Under the pieces are notes generated by a model, which ran no database searches, was not told the origin of the DNA, and was given only the letters and a program-made list of their open reading frames with translations. Of a stretch of 64,000 nt of DNA, positions 35,386-48,263 are shown piece by piece. The stretch covers positions 615,596,476-615,660,475 of the forward strand of contig NC_081408.1 in assembly GCF_030272615.1 (NCBI RefSeq). Reading direction: 5' to 3'. The first letter of the stretch is position 1, and each line of letters starts with the position of its first letter. The DNA comes from Cryptomeria japonica (Eukaryota > Streptophyta > Pinopsida > Cupressales > Cupressaceae). Made by a program: the position numbers and the translations under genes.

Positions 35386-38218
35386 TTCTTTAACTTCATT
35401 GCATTGAATTGATTCAAAACTTTGATATTCTATGCCTTCTCCAAAGACTCAAAATGAGAACCAACAACACTTAACAAATCCTTGAGCTTACCAGAGGGAT
35501 CAGATGTATTTGGTTTGAAATATGGCATGATTTTCACCACCATATATCCTACCAATGATATTAATTTCTTGTCTACAGAATGGGACTTAAGCAAGTCCTC
35601 ACTGGCTTTGGCTTGAGCTAGAGTTGCTAATTTAAATTCTTGAATAGGAGATAGAGAACTCAAGTCAATCGACCCTTGACCAGAGTCATTTGAATCAACA
35701 ACAACTTGTTTCCATTTTACAACACCAGTGTCTCTTACCACTATTGCAGGAGCTTGGTCTGCCTTATCCTCTCCTTTCTCCTTATCTGCAACTTCTACAA
35801 TCTCACCTTTTCCACCTTTCTCATCATCATCCTTATCTTTCTCAACATTCACTGTCTCCACAACTTCTTTCTTTGACACAAATTCTATAACCAGAGGCTC
35901 TTGTACAACTTCACCAGAGATATCATTTGCTTCACCAACATTATCAACTGGAGTTTGATCATTAGACTATCCTTCAGGAGTAGCTTTCTTAGGTGACTAA
36001 TCCTTTTTCTTACTAGGGACATCCATATTTATTTCCCAAACAAATGTGTCTTGAGTGGGTTCTTTTGGATTCACATCAACTCTCTGATCTATCAAAAACT
36101 ATCTCAAAATTGTTTCAGTTTCCTTTATCACTTTATTTTTCTTCCCTACCATAAGCTTATTCACCCTTTTCTTTCTTCAAAATCTATCCTTGGCAGGTTT
36201 GAATAATCTGGTGACTTCATCTCTAGAAATGACTAAAGATAGATTTACTAGTACATATTTCTTTATTATGTCATCTTCTAAACTAGTTGTATGCCTTCTT
36301 GCATCCAAAATATCATATAGGCTTTTAGGAATCATAGATGCAAGTTCTAAAATTACCTTAATATAGACATCCATGTATTCTACAATTGCTTCTTCAACTG
36401 CCCTTTGATCCTTATCATCAAAATTTTCATAATGTGTAGATACATTATTCAGATTCCCATCCTTAAAGAATTTCATCAATTAACTCCTTCAAAGTCAATG
36501 GGGGCACTATTTCAAATGTGCCTTCAATCCTACCAGATTTCAGAGCAACATCAATCTCAGATTTATGCTTCTTGCTTGGTCTTTCTTTACTGGATGATTC
36601 AGGTTCTTCTCTGGGTTTCTTGGATTGTAGAACTCCACCGAATTATGGTTTCTTCACCACTCTTGCATAGGTGGTTGTATTTTTCACCTCTCTCACTGCT
36701 TCATCAAACTCTGTCTCTACATCCTCAACAATGGTGGAACAATATACTCTTTGAGGTTTCTCCTTCTTCCTCTTCTCCGAGCCACCGGTTGATGATGTAG
36801 ATTGTGATTTGGGTGGAGGAATGGGCTTTTGCACACCAAAAGTAGGTGCAAACTAAGATTGTTTTGGCTTGGCTTGCTTTGGAGTGGTGGAAACAATTTT
36901 AGTCTTCTTGGCTTTGCCATATCTTCCTCCTTCAGAATGTTTTGTTCTCTTTCCCTTTGTAAAGCCTCCTTGGATATGCCCATTTGTTCTGCTAACTCCT
37001 CTACCTCTTTCCTTACTTTCCTCTTCCTAGCAGGTCTGGTGAACTTCTTGTGCAAATAGAGATATTTTTCTTGATAGGTATCAAACCTCTCCTCCTTATC
37101 ATCTATCGGTTGACCCAACAAATGTTGAGCATATGCATCAAGCATGGTAGCATCCACCTCATATGCCATGCAATGATCCAAATAGTTCTTGATTCAACTG
37201 CCTCCATATGACATTGGTCCTTATCGACCATAAAGCAGATAGTTTTCTCATACTTCTCTACAATCTCTTTAAGAATCCTTTCCCTATTGTGCATTGAGGC
37301 TTGAAAGGATTTGAAGTAACCCCACAAAGCGGATTTTTGTGCCATAGTATCACCTAATCCCTGCAATCCTTCCTTGATATTAATGACCATCGGTTTATCA
37401 TAACCCCACTGAATCTTTCCAATACCGGGGATTTCATTCAAGAAATACAATGCCAAGTAAACAATCAAGGAACCAAACTTTAATACATGCTTCTTGTCTT
37501 ACTTAATATTCTTTGGGTTGCTTAATAACTCACTGAGAAGTACTAAACAAAGATCATACCTCTTGCCTTCCTTCAAAATCTCATAGGCTGCAAATATAGT
37601 CATGTCAGATACATAATTTTGCCTACTAGATTGATATACCTTATATCCAGTCACCATCGAGGCAAATTTAACATCATGCTCTATGATATCATTGATAATC
37701 ATTGACTGACTATCAAAATGAGATCCGATAATATTTGTTACCATTGTATTCTGTACTTTCCTCAATCCGGGGACCTCACCGGTTGCACTTAAACATGTAA
37801 CCGCTTCAATGGCTTTCTTGGTAATCTTATGTCGTTGGTCTAGCCACATGAACTCATCATGGATTCAGCTCAAAACTTAACAGACCCATTCAAGTTCATC
37901 AAACATTAGGAAGTGAATAAATTAGATGAAATCCTTGTCGTGGGGTGACTTGTATTTTGACTTCAAATTTCCTAGACCATCCATCATGTGCTTGGTGTAA
38001 AGTGAAAGCATATCTTTATTCCCAAGATCCTCAATGTTGTAATGGATATATGCCCTAACATCTTCATTGTGAAGTACACCATACAAAACAAAAGAAAATG
38101 CACCTTCTAGATCATCTTTAGTGGATTTGAATGGGTGCATCTTGAACACAAGCCTTGCCCTCTCAAAAAATTTGACCACCAATGGAGTCACAACACTAGA
38201 TGTAGATGCAGATGCCAT
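35386..38218 (-). pseudogene. ORF2 of element E, N-terminal and middle part
   Basis: Starts MASASTSSVVTP at 38218. Conserved blocks: AYIHYNIEDLGNKDMLSLY, then after a broken stretch EFMWLDQRHKITKKAIEAVT with CLSATGEVPGLRK, then FDSQSMIINDII and ASMVTGYKVYQSSRQNYV (37849-37499). KRYDLCLVLLSELL, LYFLNEIPGIGKIQWGYDK, and VEKYEKTICFMVDKDQCHME with AVESRT follow. A basic Lys/Pro region and an acidic, Asp/Lys-rich stretch (35879-35430: EKDKDDDEKGGKGE) come next, then the break by element C. Motif order equals ORF2 of A and B. Stops near 37922, 37500 and 36176 and elsewhere inactivate it. Function unknown. Confidence 0.8.
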
Positions 38219-38629
38219 TTAAAAATATGGATATGAAAAGATAGCTTCGCAAATGGAAAATACCTTTTGGTTCTCAACTAGGTGCAAGAAATCGCTGATA
38301 GATTGCTTCAAATATAGATTTAGCTGCTAAAACTCTTTCACGCAGCTTCTCTGGTCTTCTCTCTTTTTTGCATTATGAAGAATGAGCTATTGAAATTCCT
38401 TTTTATCCATCAAAGACCTAATTTTAAGTTGTAATAAATGCACAACTCTAATGACTTCTAGATACACTATTTTTCATGAATTCAATCTCTGAATTATCAA
38501 ATCACCATGGAATCTTCTGGACAACATCAGGACAACTAATCTCCATCATCTGCAACCATCCTCAACCAATTATAGATCTCCAAAAGTGGGTTTTAAAGAT
38601 TTGGATGATAATATCCCCTAAGGCCAAAA
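38219..38629 (-). other. ORF1-ORF2 spacer of element E
   Basis: About 410 bp without a supported gene, at the position of the spacers in A, B and D. Confidence 0.4.
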
Positions 38630-39185
38630 TGCCTTAATTACTGGATGAGGTTCCTACACCAGAATTAGGGGTGGAGGCATTTTGAACAGTAGAATCTTCT
38701 TTCTTTACCCACATCTTCTTATGATGATCTCTGATCTCTTCCACCTTAGCATTTCCCTTTTCATATGATTTATTCTATCCTACTAGAGCATTCCTTCTTC
38801 TGTAGTATCTTGCAATGTGACTAGGTTTAATGCATGCATGAAAATCAACACTTCTTTGCATAGGCCTGAAGTTCATTTGATTTGATCTCATCCTTCATTC
38901 GTTATAAATGTGCCCAAACATACAACAAGCATAGCATCTCTTATTTTGAAATTTGTTTATCACCCTTTTGCACATGTTTGACTTGTGACCAAAACTATTG
39001 CAAATGAGACATTGATCGGTAAAGGTAGAACCATTATTCATCCTACTTCTGCATTTACTCGCCATATGACCAAATTTACCACAAAAAAAACATTTACCAT
39101 TGAATTTATAGGCATTAGGTTGTGTTATCAGAGGGGTATGTGCAGGATCATGGTGTGGCAAAACAGGCCCTCAATTGGCAATGAA
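38630..39185 (-). pseudogene. ORF1 of element E, zinc-knuckle end only
   Basis: On the minus strand: NAYKFNGKCFFCGKFGHMAS, CLICNSFGHKSNMC, CYACCMFGHIYNE (last Cys replaced by a stop region), then a decayed fourth box FHACIKPSHIARYY. A lysine-rich tail ends near 38630. The coiled-coil N-terminus present in B and D is absent because the element is truncated near 39190. Confidence 0.75.
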
Positions 39186-39190
39186 ATTTT

Positions 39191-40156
39191 AGAAAATCAG
39201 AGTTATGCAACCTGACATGAAAATTTGAATAAGTTGTGATTATTTTTAAAATATGTAAGAAGAGAATCTATAGAAAATTCAATGTATTTTCTAATCTACT
39301 AGTTTTTTTTTGAAAAAAAAAATCCTATTTGATGAAAATTTCATATTTCAATGCAATGGTACTAAAATTTCGGGAAATAGATAAGAAGTAGACATATGTC
39401 TGACCACCCTAATCACAATCAAATAATAATATTTTTTTATAATATTTATAATATAAGTATTAGACTCATGGCCGGATGTGACACATATTTTTTTATAATT
39501 TTTTATAAAGTAAATAATTATTTATAATTTTTTTACTACAACTTTTTAGAAATTCAGAAACTCCTATGTCTAACCACCTTAACTTGGTCAAAACCTTATG
39601 AATTTTTATTTTTTCTAATTTTTCCCTATAGTAGACAAAGCATAGGATGTGATGCATGTTTTGGATTCAAAAAATGTTATACCGTTTGAAAGTTATGAGT
39701 GTTTTTCAACCAATCTATCAATCGGGACTATTGTCAGAATTCAATTAGAAAATAAATAAAAATTATTGATTAAAGTCAAAATAAGATAAGCCTTATATTG
39801 TTGGAAATTTTAGAACATCCTTAAAAAACCCTTTTCATTTTATTAATTTTGGCTACAAAAAAAGTCGTCAGCCACTAGTGTAAAGTCTAGAAAATCAAGG
39901 AATACTAAAAAACCATGTTTTTTCAGTTGGCTTTCCAAGCTTGTCACTTCCAAGACAAATCCTAAAGCATTCCCGAGCCAAAATTTCATTATTTGAAATT
40001 TGTACAACAAAAATAAGATATCGAGTACAATTGGATATCCGATTTTAATAAGTAAATTCACTAACTAAATTTGCACATAATTAATCTATTGTTAATTAAT
40101 ATATTAATATATAATATTTTAATATATTAATTTATAAATAAATTATTACATGATAT
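39191..40156. other. AT-rich DNA between element E and the satellite
   Basis: No coding sequence. Low-complexity A/T with poly-T/poly-A runs and a TAATATATTAATATATAAT stretch near 40095-40135, directly before the GA microsatellite. GATATCCGATT occurs near 40035 and again at 53570 on the far side of the satellite. This may be the flank of one original locus or chance. Confidence 0.4.
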
Positions 40157-40180
40157 TAGGGAGAGGGAGAGGGGGGAGTG

Positions 40181-40224
<44 letters not shown>

Positions 40225-43195
40225 GGGTCCTCTGGTGTCCTAAAGGGCCATATTATGTCCTACGACCCCTTAGGACACCATTTAACCCCTTAAGACACCA
40301 CATTTTATCATTATGGATCATATTGTATCCTAAGGGGTCATATTGTGTCATATGACCCCTTTAAGACACCATATGACCCCTTAGGAAACAATATGACCCT
40401 TTACAACTCTATAAAGTTTCGTTATGGGTCATATGACCCTTTATGACACCATATGGTGTCATTAGGGGTCATATTGTATCCTAAGGTCATGGGACACCAT
40501 ATGACCCCTAAGGACAACATATGAAACCATATTGGGTCGTTATGGGTCCTATGGTGTCCTAAGGGGTCATATTATGTCCTACAACACCTTAGGACACTAT
40601 ATGACCCCTTAAGACACCAAATTGTGTCGTTATGGGTTATATTGTGTCCTAAGGGATCATATTATTTCATATTACCCCTTTAAGACACCATATGACCCCT
40701 TAGGACACAACATAACCCTTTACGACTCTCTATAATGTTGTTATGGGCATATGACCCCTTACGACACCATATGGTGTCGTTGGGGGGTCATATGGTGTCC
40801 TAAGGGGTCATATTATGTCCTACGACCCCTTAGGACACCATATGACCCCTTAAAACACCAAATTATGTCATTATGGGTCATATTGTGTCCTAAGGGATCA
40901 TGGGACACCATATGACCCCTAAGGACAACATATGACCCCTTACGACACCATATTGGGTTGTTATGGGTCCTATGGTGTCCTAAGGTGTCATATTGTGTCC
41001 TACGGCCCCTTAAACACCATATAACCCCTTAAGACACCAAATTATGTCAATATGGGTCATATTATGTCCTAAGGGGTCATGGGACACCATATGGCCCCTA
41101 AGGACAACATACGACCCCTTACAACACCATATTGGGTCATTAGGGTTCCTATGGAGTCCTAAGGGGTCATATTGTGTCCTATGACCCCTTAGGACACCAT
41201 ATGACCACTTAAGACACTAAATTGTGTCATTATGGGTCATATTATGGCCCAAGGGGTAATATTGTGTCCTAATGGGTCATATGGTGTCCTAAGGGGTCAT
41301 GGGACACCATATGACCCCTAAGGACAATATACAACCCCTTATGACACCATATTGGGTTGCTATGGGTCCTATGGTGTCCTAAGGGGTCATATTGTGTCCT
41401 ACAACCCCTTAGGACACCACATGACCCCTTAAGACACCAAATTGTGTTGTTATGGGTCATATTGTGTCCTAAGGGATCATGGGACACCATATGACCCCTA
41501 AGGACAACATACGACCCCTTATGACACCATATTGGGTTGTTATGAGTCATATGGTGTCCTAAAGGGTCATATTGTGTCCTACGGCCCCTTAGGACACCAT
41601 ATGACCCCTTAAGACACCAAATTGTGTCGTTATGGGTCATATTGTGTCCTAAGGGGTCATGGGACACCATATGACCCCTAAGGACAACATGTGACCCTTA
41701 TGACATCATATTGGTTCGTTATGGGTCCTATAGTGTCCTAAGGGGTCATATTATGTCCTACAACCCCTTAGGACACCATATGATCCCTTAAGACACCAAA
41801 TTGTGTCATTATGGGTAATATTGTGTCCTAAGGGGTCATATTGTGTCATATGACCCCTTTAAGACATCATATGACCCCTTAAGACACAATATGACCCTTT
41901 ACGACTCTATACATTGTTGTTATGGGTCATATGGTGTGCTAACGAGTCATGGGACACCATATGACCCCTAAGGACAACATATGACCCCTTATGACACCAT
42001 ATTGGGTTGTTGGGGGTCATATGGTGTCCTAAGGGGCCATGGGACACCATATGACCCCTCAAGACAACATATGACCCCTTCTGACACCATATTGGGTCGT
42101 TATGGGTCATATTGTGGCCTAAGGGGTCATATTGTGTCAAATGACCCCTTTAAGACATCATATGACCTCTTAGGACACAATATGACCCTTTACAACTCTA
42201 TACAGTGTTGTTATGGGTCATATGATCCCTTAAGACACCAAATTATGTTGTTAGGGGTCATATGGTGTCCTAAGGGGTCATGGGTCACCATATGACCCCT
42301 AAGGACAACATATGACCCCTTACGACACCATATTGGTGTCTTAAGGTGTCATATAACCCATAACAACATTGTATAGAGTTGTAAAGGGTCATATTTCATC
42401 CTAAGGGGTCATGGGATACCATATGACCCGTAAGGACAACATATGATCCTTTATGACACCATATTGGGTCGTTATGGGTCCTATGGTGTCCTAAGAGGTC
42501 ATATTGTCTCCTATGACCCCTTAGGACATCATATGATCTCTTAATACACCAAATTGTGTTGTTATGGGTCATATTGTGTACTAAGGAGTCATATTGTGTC
42601 ATATGACCCCTTTAAGACATCATATGACCCCTTAGGACACAATATGACCCTTTACAACTCTATGCAGTGTCATTATGGGTCATATGACCCCTTAGAAAAC
42701 CAAATTGTGTTGTTAGGGGTCATATGGTGTCCTAAAGGGTCATGGGACACTATATGACCCTTAAGGACAACATATGACCCCTTATGACACCATATTGGGT
42801 CGTTATGGGTCATATTGTGTCCTAAGGGGTCATATTGTGTCATATGACCCCTTTATGACATGATATGACCCCTTAGGACACAATATTATCCTTTATGACT
42901 CTATACGATGTCGTTATGGGTCATATAACCCCTTAAGATACCAAATTGTGTTGTTATGGGTCATATGGTGTCCTAAGGGGTCATCGGACACCATATGACC
43001 CTTAAGGACAATATATGATCCCTTACAACACCATATTGGTGTCTTTATGGGTCATATGACCCATAACGACACCGTATAGAGTCATAAAGGGTCATATTGT
43101 GTCCTAAGGGGTCATATTGTGTCCTAAAGGGTCATATTGTGTCCTAACGGGTCATGGGACACCATATAACCCCTAAGGACAACATACAACCCCTT
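40157..43195. repeat. Self-complementary satellite array, left part, with GA microsatellite at its border
   Basis: Begins with a GA-rich tract (about 40157-40220), then consists wholly of variants of a short unit such as GGGTCATATTGTGTCCTAAG and its complement CTTAGGACACAATATGACCC, intermixed in both orientations. In part of it a larger unit is evident: the block AGGACAA..AT recurs at 41321, 41501 and 41681, exactly 180 bases apart. Because 180 is a multiple of three, some frames stay open over several units (for example 41269-41670), but these are not genes. Element D interrupts the array after CCCTT at 43191-43195. Confidence 0.93.
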
Positions 43196-44331
43196 TGATG
43201 AATACTAAGAGGGGGGGTGAATTAGTATGCCCAAACTTTTAACCAAACTCTTAAGAAATTTTACTCCAGACTAGTATAATAGTTTAAACAACAAACCAGT
43301 TAAAACACAAACAAGCCAAATAGCAAATAGAGAATTCAGCCATAGAAGCACAATCACCATAACCCAAAATATTTTGATGTGGAAACCCAAATGGGAAAAA
43401 TGACATTGAGTACAACTCACAAGTCAACTATCTATAGAATAGTAACCAGACTGGTTAAGGCCTTACAATGTTCTTCACCAGAACAGATCTTGTTAGGAGT
43501 CCATATCTCTGTTAGGAGATAAGTCTGGTTAAAGACTACCCTGTTAAAGGATTAAAAATCCACAACTGTAACTACCTTGTTAGAGGATTTACAAAAGGCT
43601 TGACTGGGCCTACCCAGTTAAGGGTTTCAGACTTGTCGAAGAGATTAGTAATCAACAAGTGAATGATCTAGAAAGTAGCACATAATGCTTGATTAGATCC
43701 TTGATTGTTCTCTGTTAATTCTTTGCAACATTACTTCAGTCTTCTATCCTTTTCATGTTCAATCTCTATCACATGATGCTTCTATAACAACTTCTCTCTT
43801 CAATATACACATGTGCACATGCATACAGTCATCATTATAAAACCCTAGACATGATGTCCTTAAACAGGAATCTGATTTCATGCCGGTCCAATAAGATTAG
43901 ACTATAATTTTCAAGGTTCAAAGCATCTAGACACATTTGGTAACATGGCACAGAAGCACCGCCAAAGTGTCGGTGGATGATAACTCATCACACTCTACAA
44001 TTTTACCGATTACGGATAAACAAAGACTGGTAAACTAGAAGATAGTGCTCCGATCAAAAAGATTGACTACTGCTAGGGGTCCTCATTCCACTTGAGGTCT
44101 TCATAACACTTGATGTCTTCATACCACTTGAGGTCTTCGGTCATGCTTTGATCGGTAAGCATTGTCTGCAAAACACCAATAGTCTTCTACAAACAAAGAC
44201 TATACATTCAATGGCATATAATATTTGTGTGAGCAATACAACACATATTACCGGTGGAGAATAACTCATACATAAAATAAGTGTGTGTCCATCAATGACA
44301 ATCACAACTAAACATCATCAAAATACCAACA
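43196..44331 (-). repeat. 3' LTR of element D
   Basis: It pairs with 49610-50763. The U5 inverted repeat ATACTAA (43202-43208) and TTAGTAT (43222-43228) encloses the G-run. The purine tract follows at about 44332-44345; on the minus strand it reads GTTGCCATCAATGCC, then AAAGGGAGAGAT. Confidence 0.93.
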
Positions 44332-44612
44332 ATCTCTCCCTTTGGCATTGATGGCAACATTTAGGAAAATTTGACATCTAAGTGCTTACAAAACAAAAAT
44401 GATGTCATAATCAAAATTTACTCCCCGTAAGCATATACACTACTCCCTTTCCCAAAAATTACAAGCATGTACAAATTTAATGCTACTCCCCATAAAATTT
44501 TCATGAATACTACTCCCCCTTTTTGCCAACAATGACAAAGTAATACAAAACATAGTGGGTTCACCACTCTCTTGATCATATTGCATAAAAATAGAGTATA
44601 TGTTTATGATAA
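44332..44612 (-). other. 3' untranslated region of element D
   Basis: Contains the polypurine tract and several 'actcccc' blocks (44420-44522) that read as short purine tracts on the transcript strand, as in element C. No gene. Confidence 0.6.
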
Positions 44613-47600
44613 TAAAGAGTAAAACTTTTCAAAAATAGATTTAAAGTTTTTCAGGAAATCCTTCATGTCTATTGACCAGGTACCTAGGAGTGAGGTAGCA
44701 ATTTCACTCTGAGTCTTCATCTAGAAAGCTAACTCTTCCATGGCATCGATGGTGCTCAATTCCCTTGTGATAGTAATAGCCTCCATGTTCAAAAAACACT
44801 TTTGAAGAACCTGTAACTTTGGCAATAAAAGCAATTGGAGCTCTTGCAAATCTTGTGTCTGCTTGCAGATCTCTCATTCAATCTTTTCAATCTATTGTTG
44901 GTGAGTGTGAACAGTCTATCCATACACTCTAAAGGAATCATATGGCAATTTGAAATTGCCTATATACTGCTTTAACTCCGATTGGCGTTGACTCTTTTTC
45001 TTCGAAGAATCATCACAGAATATATCTGGCTGGCAGATTTTGCTCAACAGTTTATGGCCTTCAACTATTGCCAAATAGATATCATCCCTCTGGTGGATCA
45101 ACTTGTCTTTGTCTTCATTAAATTGTTTCACCAGTGCAAATTTGAGTGCCTTTTCATGGTTTTTCTTTGCAATGGCCTAGGCAACATCCTCCAAACATTG
45201 TACTTGATCATCCACTACTGTGCAAAGAAGTTTTAACTTAGCCAGCGAGGAATTGGTACTAGGAAGGTTAGTACCGGGGATTAGATTGGAAAGATTGTCA
45301 ACAACAAATTGAATGACATCCTTTTCTTTCTTTTTCCTTAGTTCATCCAATCTATTCTGAGCTAGTTTAATGCTCCTTAGTAACTCATTTTCATCAACCG
45401 ATTGAGTAAGACAGGCAAGAGTCAAATCGGTGTGACCGGTGGGATCAACCTGCTTAGCTTGATCTCTGGTTGCCTTAGGATTCTGTCCTCCTTCATTTGC
45501 CTTGATCTCCTCTTGTCTTTTCTTCTCCTCTTCCTTCTTCTTCTCTTCTTCCTTCTTCTTCTCTTCTTCCTTCTTCCTCTCTTCTTCCTTCTCTTCTCTC
45601 TCTTTCTCTTGTCAAACTTTCTCCGCTTGCTCTTTCTCTTGTTTTTCTTTCTCTGCTTGCTCTTTCTCTTGTTTTTCTTTCTCCGCTTTCTCTTTCTCTT
45701 GTTTTTCTTTCTCCATTTTCTCTTTTTCCTACTTTTCCTTCTCTGATTTCTTGTTTACCTATTTCTCTTTCTCCATTTTATCCTTATCTACTTCCTCCAA
45801 TTGAGTATCTTCAGCATCAAGTGCATCCACATCAATAGGGTTAATTTGTTCAGTTACTCTCTCACCCTAATTATCAAAGGTTTCATCTGGTTTGGATGTA
45901 GATAGGTTAGGCTCTTGCTCAACCTACCGATTAGCTTCGAATACCTTCTGCATTATGATAGCTTCTTTAACCTGCAGATGGGTATCTTTTTCCACTTCAA
46001 AGGTTTTGCCTCAGAGTAACTGAAGTCTTCTTCTTCGCATGAAAAAGATGCCTTTGTACCGATTAAGAATCTCAAATAATTCCAAATTAGAAACATCAAG
46101 AAAATATTGGGCAAAAAATTATTCCCTAATTTCTTTCTCCTTTTCAATGATAATGCGTCATTTATTATCCAAATAGTTATACAAAGAATTAGGAACAACA
46201 GGTTTAATGTCAATCGGAGACCGATCATTATCACACAAATATTTAATGACCTCTAGCTCTACTTCTTACTTTTCACTATCGCTAAGATCATCAAAATAAT
46301 CTTTTAGATCATCAAGAACTTTCCTTTTAACATTCTTCATAATTCTTTGAAAATGTCTCATAGGTTGGTAAGAAGCAATATGTATACTTACCAGTGCAGA
46401 GGTTGCTGGTACATTACCAGTTGTCTTCGTCTTCTTGCTTGATTGCCTTGTCTTCTTCATTTCTACCTTTGGTTCAGTGTCTTCTGAATTCGGTATGTTA
46501 TTCCTAGTTTTTCTCTTCCTTTCAAATACCTTTAGCGGAATGGCCTTTGTTTTCTTTTTGGCTGGTGAGCTCATGGTCACTTTAGGACTAGCAGCAGATG
46601 TAACCGGTGCCGATGTCGATGGAACAACTTTCCTCTTCTTCTGCTTCGGTACTTCAATAGATTTGATCCTCTCTGAGTAATTACCGGTCCTCTTCTTCTT
46701 TGGATCCAGTGGTGAAGCAAGTAGGGTAGAGGCATACCCTATGAGTATATCATTTACCACTTCATAGCCCATAGGCTCAACTTCATCTTCTCTGGGCTCA
46801 ACTACTTCTATTATGTAGTGATCCACTTTGATTGTGAAACATATATCATCTTCATACTTTTTAACCAGATCACCTGATATTCTCATTCTCTGGTTCATTT
46901 TTAGTCTGAACTCATCAAAATACTTGTTCAGAGTCTCTAGATAAGAAGATCCCACTGCTTGCAGACTCTCCTTTATTTGTCTTGAAACCAGTAGGTCACT
47001 CGACCATTGAACATCACCGACTCCTAGAAAATACCCTTGAAAATAGAAAAACAAATCGACAAGCAATTGACCAAACTTAAATCTCAGTGTCTTGTCCTCT
47101 TTGATGGACTTCAGATTCTCCATGAGTTGTTTTTGCATGCAGGTACATAATTCATATTCTGCATCTTCCTTGATCATCCTATAAGTGGCATGCACTGCAG
47201 TTGTAGAACATAATTCATTCTACTAGCATAGAATACTCTATACTCAATAACCATGCACACATACTTCACCAAGTCATCTTTTATGGTGTTTACAGTCATT
47301 GCCCTCTAGTCGCTCATAGAACCTGTGAGCTCTGCTACTTTGGTTTTGGTGATCTTGCGAAGAACAAGGACTTCTCCAACATTGCAGAAACTGGTCACGA
47401 CATGGATTGCCTCTGGTGTAATATCATGGGTTCACACATGATACATCTTGTCTCCATGAACCCTACTTAGAATGATCCTTATGTGATATTCTGTAAATTC
47501 CTCGAGAAAATATACTGCATTATGGAATTTCTTCTTCTCGATCATGTTGTAATCTGGTTTAATCTCCTTATCATCTCCATAGAACAAACTCAACTAGGAG

Positions 47601-47777
47601 TGAATCACTAGAGACCCTAGGTCTTCTAGTTTGCAATCAATGTATCCTAAAACATCCCCTGTGATAATGACTAGCAGGAATTTGAGATAGGGCATTATAT
47701 TTCACCTTCTTCCTAAGAAACTCGGATGACTCCTCAGGTTCAGTAGAACTAGAAGGGATTTTGGATGTCGAAGCCAT
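44613..47777 (-). pseudogene. ORF2 of element D, protein of unknown function
   Basis: Starts MASTSKIPSSSTEPEESSEF at 47777. The N-terminal region is badly broken but still shows RIILSRVHGDKM and TPEAIHVVTS. An open block (47195-46266, 309 codons) holds YELCTCMQKQLMENLKSIKE, LRFKFGQLLVDLFFYF, LGVGDVQW, then LVKKYEDDICFTIKVDHYII with EVVEPREDEVEPMGYEV. A basic Lys/Pro/Ser region follows (KKRKVVPST, PAKKKTKA), like a nuclear-localisation segment. A Lys/Glu repeat region comes next, whose antisense reads as Phe/Leu/Ser runs at 45402-45804. The helical C-terminus (DKLIHQRDDIYLAIVEGHKL) ends near 44613. Same block order as ORF2 of A, B and E. Confidence 0.78.
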
Positions 47778-48263
47778 GTCTAAATAATTTTGAATTATGA
47801 GAGTGATTCAACGAAAAAATACCTTTTCACTTCGAACTAGGGTTCGCCGATGTCGAATTCAAACTAGGGTTTGCCGATGTCAAACACAACACACTTCTCC
47901 AAAAGCTTATTTTTACCACTCTACCCTCCACTCTGGATATCTTGAAATGTCTGTTGGATCTTGTGCAAGACTTCTTCCTTGATTCTTTCGAACGCAGGAT
48001 GAATCGCTCTCGTTTCGCTGCTCAAGCTAGAAAAAAAAATCTCCTTTGAAAATGGGTAAGTAAAAATGATGACAAGAGTCACTTTTAAACATGCTCCTAC
48101 CAACCACAATAAATGCATCATCAATAGGGTACAAACCCTAACTTTACCACTTCATTTCTTCTATCGGATGACAGGTAATTGATACCGATAAAACACTTTA
48201 CCAATACACACTAGGGGTCCGAACCATTGTTACCGATATGTTCCCCCTTAAGCTTTTCAAAGC
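47778..48263 (-). other. ORF1-ORF2 spacer of element D
   Basis: About 486 bp with no supported gene, in the same position as in A, B and E. Short open frames here are not conserved between members. Confidence 0.4.

Larger units (their letters stand above)
26525..39190 (-). mobile_element. Element E: non-autonomous two-ORF LTR retrotransposon, 5' truncated, split by copia element C
   Basis: The 3' LTR is at 26525-27666. The interior carries ORF2 (38218 down to about 27796, interrupted by element C) and the zinc-knuckle end of ORF1 (to about 39185). Homology to the other members stops there, before the coiled coil, the primer site and the 5' LTR, so the right end is truncated. Removing element C leaves about 5.6 kb. 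The layout matches A, B and D and shows no pol motifs of its own. Confidence 0.8.

Noticed and set aside
41269-42757. Several open frames translating to repeats of SHDPLGH / [12 protein letters not shown] type in the satellite
   Set aside because: They arise because the local repeat period (180 bases) is divisible by three. They occur on both strands and have no start context or homology to known proteins.
40157-43195. CRISPR-like spaced repeats
   Set aside because: No constant repeat with unique spacers. The whole region is one satellite, in DNA that is clearly eukaryotic.
45402-45804. Leu/Phe/Ser-rich frames that look like membrane proteins
   Set aside because: Antisense of the Lys/Glu-rich repeat part of ORF2 in element D.
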